Of a stretch of 64,000 nt of DNA, positions 57,501 through 64,000 are shown piece by piece (the stretch's first letter is position 1; each line of letters begins with the position of its first letter). Where the stretch lies: NCBI GenBank assembly GCA_905178155.1, contig CAJINV010000010.1:2686587-2750586 (forward strand). Reading direction: 5' to 3'. A model generated the notes under the pieces. That model was not told where the DNA came from and searched no databases. It saw only the letters and a program-made list of their open reading frames with translations. Both the position numbers and the translations under genes were made by a program. Origin of the DNA: Amoebophrya sp. A120 (taxonomy: Eukaryota; Sar; Dinophyceae; Syndiniales; Amoebophryaceae).

Positions 57501-60500
57501 ATTAGAACCCAATTAAAGGGCCGATTAGCAGAGGGGGTTTTGAAATTCCCTGAGGCGTTTAGCAGACTCACGCAGGGGGGTCGGAGGGGGTGAATTAGCA
57601 GACAAATTAGCAGGCCTGCCGTCGGGGTTGGGCCTCATGTGGTCGAGATTGGGTTATCATGATCGGGCGCGCGGGTCGTCGGTCGTGTTCTCGCTGGCCG
57701 GCTTTGGGGGTTCGTTTTTCTTCGTTGCCTGAATTGCGCCGAGCGAAATGATTGCACCTCGTCGCCCGTCCTCGTTGGTAAGTTTCTTTCTGCCGTGTTT
57801 GCGGCGAAAGTTTCCGGCTTTGGGGGATTTGCAGATTAGCAATTTTTTAGCCTGCAATTAACATCATTAGGTCGCCCGGGCCTGTCTTCCTGAATTTGGA
57901 ACGCGGAGCCGGGTACTTTTACGACAAAAAACTGCATGGATTACGACAAGAATTTTGAAAAAGTTTCAAAAAATTCTAAAAAAACTGCCGCTGGAAAAAC
58001 ATGAGGAAAATCGAAGCCCTATGGTCCGGCTTTCTGCCGTTTTTATTTTTTTCGTAATTTCGGCAGACCTTTAATTTTAAAAGATCAGCTGCAATTTTTA
58101 TTGCACCTGATGCACGTACGAAACGCAGGGAAACGACGCAAAAAACCCGGAGGGTGGTGCTGTCGCTTCGCGTGATCCAGCCCGTGACCCACCGCCCAGA
58201 GCCGGCGCGTTTGGCGCGATGGGTCGCAGTTCTTATCTCGATGAGCCGCCCGGCTTGTTCTTCTCCCTTTCGGGGCTCCCATTTTTCGCCCTCGGCTGTG
58301 TTTTCCCCTGTGTGTGGGCTTTCGCGGCCCATGACTCGGCTCGGGATCTTTTGCGACCGTGTTTCGCCGCCTTGGTAATTTTTAAAATCTAATCCGGGCC
58401 CCTTGGCGGTCGATCTGGTTGGCCTTTGCCGTGGTTGGCGCGCTGCCCTGCGTTGCATTTCGCGCCGCCCCGCGGGAATTCGTCTGGCCCTGGGCGAGCG
58501 GGCCGGGCGCCAGTGGTAGGGGGCGCCGAGTCTCCGCGCCCTGGTCTGGCCGCTGTGTCCTTGCGTTCGTTGGTTGGTTCGTGTTTCTGAGTTGCATGTC
58601 GCGCCGCCCCGCGGGAATTTGCCTGGCCATAGGCGAGCGGGCCGGGCGCCAGTGGTAGACTAGAGGGCGCCGAGTTTCCGTGCCCTCGCTCGCCTGGCCG
58701 CTGCGTCTTACTTTTCGCTGGGTGGTTCGTATGTAGTGAAGTCACCAAACGGCTCCGCGAAAAACGAACGGGGAGTGGTCATATACCGTGAAAAACGAAC
58801 GCAGGCTTTCAATCGGCAGAAAGTGGCTTTGAACATAAAGAGTTTCCGTTTGTCAATCGGCTCTGGCTGACCTGGCACCGAATCCATCGCCGCCGGCCCG
58901 GCGGATTCCATCGGTCGCCGATCTAAAAAACGACGCAGAGGAGCCAGCAAAAGGGGCGCCATTCTGAGGCGCCTGGCGCACCTAATTCCGCCGATTTGGG
59001 GCGCCCAATAAGGGGCGCCGAAAAAGTGCGAAGATGGCAAAGGCTTCGGATCCGCGTGCTATGTGCACCATTTTTGGCTCCTTTTCGAGGTCGCAGAGAC
59101 GGCTAACAAGGTCGAGCACTTGTAATGTGGAGAGCAATCCAAGGCGCGCGACTTTTCAACAAAAAAAACAAACAAAAGCGGAAAGCTCGCCAAAATCTTA
59201 AAGCCAATTCGCATGCTATGGGCCCGATTTGGGGCGCCCAGGGGGCCGGGCTTGGTAGGGGCCCTTGCGTGGCTATAGCACGCGGGAAAGCGTTTCGATT
59301 CAGGGGGCGGCGGGGGCATGGCTTTTCCACAAAAAAAACCAAAGGACGCAAACCCCGCCAAAAGCAGCAGGCCAGCCCGCATGCTATGGGCCCGATTTCG
59401 GGGGCCCAGAGGGCCGACCCTGGCGGAGGCCCTTGTGGGGCCATAGCATGTGGGAAAGCGTTTCTCCTCTGAAAAGAGCAAAAAGACCCGGCGTCGTCCA
59501 GTCTGTTAGAAAAAACCCGCGCGACCTCACTACCCCCGCCTCGGCGGCTATATTTGGCAGCCCTGAGCTGCATGCCGCGCCGCCCCGCGGGAAAGAAGTT
59601 GCCTTGTCATGTCGTATTCGGTCGAGCCGAAGACGAGGCGCAAAAGAATCGAAATGGTGGCGCCCAATTACGAAAGGCCGGAAAAGTGCACCAAAATAGT
59701 GCGGCCAGGGTTTCTCGCGTGATTTCGCGCCAGCTGCTTCGGTTTCGATCGGCCCCGGGCACGTCAGTGCCATGCCCGAAGTAAGGTTTGCGCCGGTTTA
59801 GCCAATGACGAACGTCGAGAGACAAAGGAGAAAGGCTTGAGCGCTACAACCCGCGCACTCGCTTGCCGCCTTCTTCGCGCGCGGGCGATGGACTGCGCCC
59901 CATTTCGACACGCTTGCGCCTTTATTAGGCCTAGCGAGCGCGTGTTGGCCAGCTGTTTCGCTACCGCTCCAACATGGGGCACCGGTGTAGTTTGGATCGC
60001 AATGCAAGCGCATTCCGCTGCTTTTTGCGCTGTTAGGGCGTTTTTTCTGCCCCTTCGACGCTTGCTAATAGACTTGGCGAGACCCTTGCGCTTTTGGCTC
60101 GTTTGATTATCAGCCGCGCCGGCTTCCCTTGTTTTTCGCCGCTTAATGATGAAAGGCAGGACAAGTGCAGCAACATGGTGCGCCTGAAGATTTTTCGCGG
60201 GCGTGATTTCGCGCCAGAAGCTTTGGCTACGGTTCTGGATACGCCAGCACCAGGCCCGGCCTTATTTAAAAAGCCCGGCGAATATCCGCGGAGCTTTTTC
60301 GTCGTGTTCTCTATGATTTGCAGCGTTTTTTGTGGTTTTTGCCATCGTTTTGACGTTTTTGATCTGATTTCTGCACCATTTTGCGCGTTTTGAAGCAAAG
60401 AAGTCCGCTTTCGGGGTCATTTTGCACCGTTTCGCAAACTATTGACGCAATTTGCGCGCATTTTCATCCATTTGCACCAAAAAAAGGCAAGCTTTGCGCG

Positions 60501-62436
60501 TTTTCGTGCTTTTTGATTCGCTTTTGCGGCCATTTTGCTGCTTTTGTTATTGTACTAAGCCAAAACAGTGCCACTTTTGCCCGTTTGCTGTGCTACTGGC
60601 TTCATTTGTTGCGTTTTTGACTAATTTGATGCGTTTTCGGCGTCATTTTGCACGATTTCGCATGCTATTGACCTAATTTGCGCGCATTTTGCCCCATTTG
60701 ATGCACAAAAACGCGAGCCCGAGCCGCGACAATTTGCGAAATCCCGGCGAATATTCGCGGACTTTTTCTCGTCGCATTTTCCCCAATTTGGAGCGTTTTT
60801 TGTGGCTTTTGCCATCGTTTTGTCTTTTTTGCATCGATTTTTGCACCATTTTGCGCGTTTTGGAACGACAAAAATTCAGCGATTTTCGGTTCGTGTCTTG
60901 CATGTTTCGTAACATAATTTATAAGATTTACACTAACAACTTTTTTTTCTTGGATAGCTGAAGCGGCGGAAACAGTTGTTACTCAAGAAGCGGCAGCAGC
61001 TTTTGCTCAAGCAGAATGCGCATCACAAGTACACCACGGTGGAAGATGTGGAGGCTGCAGTGCGCCTGGAGTCGGACGAGTTCCACGCCTCAGTAGACGC
61101 GCAGGAAGAAGAGATCCAGGGGGGCAAGGGAAGTAGCGGCAGTCCGCGAGCTATCGAAAGGAAAAATCCCCCCTCCCCATATCGAAAACGAAATTTGTGA
61201 TGCTGTATTTGAGGTCACAAATCAGATTTGTCTTGCTGGCGAGGACTGCAGGCCCATATCAGGCCTGAGTAGACAAGTTTTGGCCTAGGCGCTTAGCATG
61301 GCAGACGTCTACGCAGTAGGAGCAACAGCATGACAAACCGCCTGTAGAATGTGGCGGAGCCTGTAGACTTGCCTTCATGCAATACAGCGACGATTTGTGG
61401 TCTCAAATCTGCATCACAAATTTTCAGAAGTGTCCCGGTTTGGTATGGGGAGGGGGGATTTTTCCTCACAATACGAACAAAGGGCTCCCCTGGAGGCGGT
61501 GGGAGTAGAACACCAAATAGCCCGGGTGGCGGAGGTCAGAAAGACGCGATTCCGGAAATTCTGCCCATTTCCCCCAAGGAGGAGAAGGTGCTGCTCGTGG
61601 TTTTTACATGTAGTTATTACATAGATGCCTCACTTCACTCATGCTCGAGTCGTGTTTTTACCACGTGATCCTAATCCTATGTCTACGTCAAGCGTGCCGA
61701 GTTGTACCTACGTAAAAATTTGTTGCACACAGACTGGTCGTGATCCAGCGCAAGTAGTTGTAGTTGCACTGCAAAAATAAAGAGACCGCACGAGCCTTGT
61801 TTATTTCGACAAAATGAAAATTGTAAAACAGGTTCAATCTGTCGGGCAATCGCAGCAGGAGGCCGCGCGCGCGCTGCTGCGCGACCAGCCGCAGGCCTTT
61901 GGGCTGGCGTTGAGCAACATGGCAAAGGAGCTGAGGCGCATCGACATCGCGAATCTGCGGGAACTTCTGCCGGCCTTTGTGGTGACCGAGCAAGTAGTCA
62001 ACGAAACGACAATATGCACTGCAAATATGTCTGGGTCTGGAAGGATGCAACTTGTGATGCTACCTTTGGACTCTACATAAAATCTGTATTGCATGAACAG
62101 CAAAAGAGGCGCAATTTGTGCTATGCCGAGAGGGCATTTCTCATGCGGTATGAGAATCAGAGAGCCCTCACAGAATCTCCGCAGCTCGGGCATGCATCAC
62201 AGCCTCCCTGGGTCATGGAAAATCTGCATGACAAACTTCTGCATTCTTCCAGACTCAGACATTTTTGCGAATCATAGACAAAGTCTTTCGAGAACAAGAT
62301 CGATCCGCAATTTTCGCCGCCTGTGCAGCATCGGGAAACAACCGTGGTTGAATCACACAATCATGAAAAGATGCGGAGCAGCAAGGTTGCAACGTTCCGG
62401 GCGCCGGCGAAGAAGCGAGAGTTTTTTAAGGTATAA
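54522..62436 (+). CDS. 501-aa protein of unknown function, six introner elements
   Basis: Exons 54522-54678, 54835-54865, 55105-55230, 55404-55951, 60962-61151, 61479-61596, 61832-62012, 62282-62436; 1506 nt. Start at the ATG of MKRRSKTMGDLGRSKTSS. The N-terminal and middle parts are Ser/Thr/Gly/Ala-rich with short ordered parts (IRILPGIRERMQYPDGHPRV; NEDTMDAFRRTLNRLEK-like helix). From about residue 280 there is a strongly basic helix (LMLKRRKQLLLKKRQQLLLK), then EEKVLLVQSVGQSQQEAAR and SNMAKELRRIDIANLRELL, probably helical bundles. Intron 61597-61831 is GT-AG, phase 0. The final exon ends KKREFFKV at TAA, but AAG|GTATAA could also act as a donor, so the true end may be further on. Nucleic-acid binding is possible from charge only. 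Confidence 0.72.
54679..54829. mobile_element. Introner element, family B
   Basis: TATCCTGTGCAAAAGTATCG left, CGATACTTTTGCACTTCATA right; flanks TCCAG/TCCAG identical; frame kept. Confidence 0.88.
54866..55099. mobile_element. Introner element, family F
   Basis: TATGGAGTTCTCAAACGTTAC left, GTAACAGCTGAGAACGCCATG right (last A changed to G); flanks CCTGA/CCTGA identical. Removal gives TLPEIRILPG. Confidence 0.88.
55231..55398. mobile_element. Introner element, family B
   Basis: TATGCAATGCAAAAGTATCG left, CGATACTTTTGCACAGGATA right; flanks TCGAA/TCAAA; frame kept. Confidence 0.85.
57180..57620. repeat. Inverted cluster of GTCTGCTAA / TTAGCAGAC motifs around a hairpin
   Basis: To the left, forms of GTCTGCTAA and CTGCTAAC recur. 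To the right, TTAGCAGAC recurs in complement. At the centre AAAACCAATGCGATTTC (about 57366) faces GAAATCGCATTGGTTTT (about 57413). Confidence 0.8.
59151..59463. repeat. Two-copy tandem repeat, period about 172 bp
   Basis: Copies about 59151-59304 and 59321-59463 share the string CATGCTATGGGCCCGATTT and the following GGCCCTTG...GGGAAAGCGTTTC. Confidence 0.8.
60260..60870. repeat. Two-copy repeat, spacing about 470 bp
   Basis: CCCGGCGAATATCCGCGG... at about 60270 and CCCGGCGAATATTCGCGG... at about 60742, each followed by GCGTTTTTTGTGG and GCACCATTTTGCGCGTTTTG. Confidence 0.8.
61152..61473. mobile_element. Introner element, family D
   Basis: TATCGAAAGGAAAAATCCCC left, GGGGATTTTTCCTCACAATA right; flanks CGAGC/CGAAC; frame kept. 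Confidence 0.85.
62013..62276. mobile_element. Introner element, family A
   Basis: TATGCACTGCAAATATGTC left, right end ACATTTTTGCGAATCATA; flanks GACAA/GACAA identical; frame kept. Confidence 0.87.
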
Positions 62437-62634
62437 TACACAGTCTCTAACTTAAACTTGAAGGTTATCTTTCTTCCATAGCGTAAGCGTATCCCATTTT
62501 TGCATCGAAGATGAGAATAAAAGTGAATGAAACAAATAAAATCACTATAAGTCGATTCATTTTTCTCCCGAATCCCTGTGTTTAGCAATGGGTATTCTGG
62601 CCACCCTACTTTGTACTTTGCTACTTTCCCAATC

Positions 62635-62929
62635 GCGCGGCTAGCACAACTGGAAGTGCGCTCGGCTGGGCTCTCTGACCACGCGTGTGTGGCGGAGGCT
62701 CCTCGGCTCTGCGGCACACCACCAAGTGGTCCCTCCAGAACGGAAGGAAGGAGGTTCAGGGTTGTGCTGGGAACAACGCAACAGTTCCCAGGCACTAGCC
62801 TGGGAGAGCGGCCAGGAGATCCATTCAAAAGCTCTACCATCCAAGCGGCTTCGCCCGCAGGCGGCTTCGACCGCGGACGGTCTGGCGGGTTCTGGCTGAG
62901 AGGTCCGGGTTCGAATCCCGGAACGCGCG
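62635..62929 (+). tRNA. Candidate tRNA gene with an unusually long intron (anticodon uncertain)
   Basis: The 5' half has a perfect box A (TAGCACAACTGG, 62642-62653) and a 4-bp D stem (62644-62647 with 62656-62659). The 3' half has a perfect box B (GGTTCGAATCC, 62908-62918), a T stem CCGGG/CCCGG and an acceptor strand AACGCGC that pairs in five of seven positions with the 5' GCGCGGC. Anticodon stem 62661-62665 pairs with 62896-62900 (one G-U). This implies an intron of about 223 nt in the anticodon loop (about 62672-62894). The loop reads CTGGG on the 5' side, which is not a usual eukaryotic anticodon, so the exact intron border or the gene's activity is doubtful. A short run of T (62933-62937) could end Pol III transcription. 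Confidence 0.42.
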
Positions 62930-63236
62930 CAATTTTTGCTTTCGCCTTGGGTTGTTGTTCTTCTGACGAGAACTACAAGGACGGCGTCGTCCCGTCTGAG
63001 TGCGCTCGCGCGCGCTGCGCAATGGTTAAAATTGCTTCTTTCTCGTCCTCCCATGCCGGTCGGACGCGGACGAGTGTTGATATTTATCCTTTCGGCACGA
63101 CGTGGACGGGTTGGTCACAAGTACTTGTTGTGCATACAGCCCAGCAGCCCGGACTCTGTGTCGGCCCGTCGTGGAACAAGGATCAAGTACGCGGCAGCTC
63201 CACGACACTTTCTTACTTATACACGACGTAGTAGTA

Positions 63237-64000
63237 AAAATACACTATCCAAACCAGGGCGCCACCGCTCCGCCGGAGTCACTTCTGCTATTCCCCAACC
63301 TTCGCGACGTTTCGCTTCCAGACATGCGGCTGCCCAACGGTTCCTTTCTCGCGAGGCTGCTCAAGCTCGTGGCGCTATGCATTGCAAAAATGTCTGGGTC
63401 TGGAAGGTTGGAACTTGTCATGCTAAATCTGAATCGCGCAAAAATCTGTGTTGCATGATTACCAAATGCTGCCCACTTTTGATCTAGTTGAGAGGCAGTT
63501 TCTCATGCAGGATAGGCATGATAGTGATCTCACAGAATCTGCCATGCTAGGTCCTCCATTACAGATCATATGGGTCATGGAAAACCTGCATGACAAGTCG
63601 AGCAAAGTTTCAGACCCAGACACTTTTGCATTTGATAGGCCCGCAACGAGGGCAATTCGCCGTTGCTGAACTTGACGCTGGACGGAAACCAGTTGGATTT
63701 CGAAAACATCCGGTTCACGCTGGAATCAAACAAGGAGAACCTTTTGCACAAGCACAGCAGCGGCGGAAAGATGATAAAAAAAGCTGCCAGTGGGATTGGG
63801 AACAGCTACAAGATGAACGGTAGTGCAATAGCCGACCACGAGGCAGAAATGTTTATACAGCCGTCCGGCAACAAGCACGCGCTTTCCGATTACCCGCCCG
63901 ACAAGCAGACGTCGCGGATATACGAAGATTCACAGAAGATTTTGAAGGACCACGAGAAAGACATTGCGGAAATTAGCGGGAGGTCCATGCGGAGTTGGCA
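63237..64000 (+). CDS. Leucine-rich-repeat protein (partial, runs off the window)
   Basis: Exon up to 63375 encodes a leucine-rich-repeat-like stretch (LLLFPNLRDVSLPDMRLPNG, then FLARLLKLVA). After a family A IE the next exon begins at 63643 and gives NSPLLNLTLDGNQLDFENI, the next repeat, then a charged region with a likely helix (SRIYEDSQKILKDHEKDIAE) to the window edge. The join, LVARNEGNSPLLNLTLDGNQ, keeps frame and repeat spacing. The true start lies upstream of 63237 and is not resolved; the end is outside. LRR proteins usually bind other proteins. Confidence 0.68.
63376..63637. mobile_element. Introner element, family A
   Basis: TATGCATTGCAAAAATGTC left, GACACTTTTGCATTTGATA right; flanks GGCGC/GGCCC. 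It splits two leucine-rich repeats; frame kept. Confidence 0.86.

Larger units (their letters stand above)
56136..60925. other. 4.8-kb GC-rich non-coding insertion with internal repeats
   Basis: Bounded by ATTTAC at 56130-56135 and again at 60926-60931, a likely target duplication in the host introner. No protein domain is seen. Internal structure: a block of about 105-115 bp at 56451-56552, 58455-58557 and 58594-58706 (GCGCCGCCCCGCGGGAA...), with a fragment at 59566-59593; a GTCTGCTAA / TTAGCAGAC inverted cluster at 57180-57620; two-copy tandem repeats near 59151-59463 and 60260-60870. It may be a non-autonomous mobile element of unknown type. Confidence 0.7.
55952..60956. mobile_element. 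Introner element, family E, carrying a 4.8-kb insertion
   Basis: TATCCAGGAAAAAAACATTG left, TTTTTTTTCTTGGATA right; outer flanks GCTGA/GCTGA identical. The family E body is intact to 56135 and resumes at about 60926. Exons on either side join in frame across 5010 nt (RARYLMLKRRKQ). Confidence 0.87.

Noticed and set aside
62640-62860. A minus-strand tRNA (D-arm-like GCTTGGATGGTAGAGC)
   Set aside because: No matching box B or acceptor partner on that strand.
62578-63231. Plus-strand 217-aa open frame over the tRNA candidate
   Set aside because: Its sequence is explained by read-through of tRNA-like DNA (box A and box B); no family resemblance.
5858-63637. CRISPR-like array
   Set aside because: Repeats are inverted pairs around variable interiors and are scattered in eukaryotic genes; spacing and structure do not fit CRISPR.
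42862-63637. A rule that leaves a single terminal T or A of the element in the mRNA
   Set aside because: It keeps frame too, but gives stops at 7500, 24656, 38860 or 41379 depending on which base is kept. Removing one whole 5-bp flank fits all of these.

Overview
The window is nuclear DNA of a eukaryote, read as a stretch of protein-coding genes that all lie on the + strand. Long genes are cut into many exons, a SOUL-family gene is present, and both an LTR-type and a LINE-type retroelement occur. There are no prokaryotic operons. The outstanding feature is about 65 short insertions (mostly 115-330 nt) that interrupt coding sequence. Each begins TAT(C/G), ends ATA, has terminal inverted repeats (TIRs) and is flanked by a 5-bp direct repeat. 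These match what I know of introner elements (IEs) in the parasitic dinoflagellate Amoebophrya. I infer a syndinian dinoflagellate or close alveolate, from sequence features only.

The central result: if each IE is removed together with ONE copy of its 5-bp flanking repeat, the reading frame stays open through nearly every junction in six or seven genes, and the summed exon lengths are whole codons (3819, 726, 3585, 3915 and 1506 nt in five models). In the SOUL gene (17968-20545) this restores conserved family blocks at the exon joints. The IEs are therefore best read as introns made by a DNA-transposon-like insertion and removed exactly at the target duplication, without GT-AG ends. Ordinary GT-AG introns coexist with them (e.g. 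10328-10450, 25265-25472, 30361-30664, 40084-40320, 61597-61831).

IE families by TIR core: A AAATATGTCTGGGTCTGG; B GCAAAAGTATCGTACTCG; C GCACAACTCCCCCTC; D AAAAATCCCCCCTCCCCAT; E TATCCAAGAAAAAAAC; F TTCTCAACTGTTACAT; G GTGAAAAATGCCCCCAC; H TATCCTGAGTAAAAACG; I GGCAGGTCATGTTTGTAATG; J GCGCAAARACGTC; K TCGAAATCGACAAAGTCGA; L AACGCTCTA; M and N seen once each. In most families the interior carries the same octamer, GCATSACA / TGTSATGC (also TGTAATGC), many times. Of the 65 elements, about 39 have identical 5-bp flanks, 18 differ at one position and 8 show no clear duplication.

Layout. 1-989 (-): Gag-like end of an LTR retrotransposon. 3192-11035 (possibly to 11982): large membrane protein gene with 13 expressed IEs. 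12519-15159: degenerate non-LTR retrotransposon. 17968-20545: SOUL heme-binding protein gene. 21419-27295: type II membrane protein gene. 27348-27743: MITE-like element. 27990-33301: large acidic/Ser-rich protein gene. 34696-about 47735: coiled-coil and PDZ-like protein gene with about 20 IEs, one of them a palindromic 820-nt element. 49059-49322: small secreted-protein candidate. 49.3-54.5 kb: gene-poor, with a GC-rich island. 54522-62436: 501-aa protein gene, one of whose IEs holds a 4.8-kb GC-rich insertion. 62635-62929: candidate intron-bearing tRNA. 63237-64000: leucine-rich-repeat protein gene running off the right edge. Functions of most proteins cannot be told from sequence alone.
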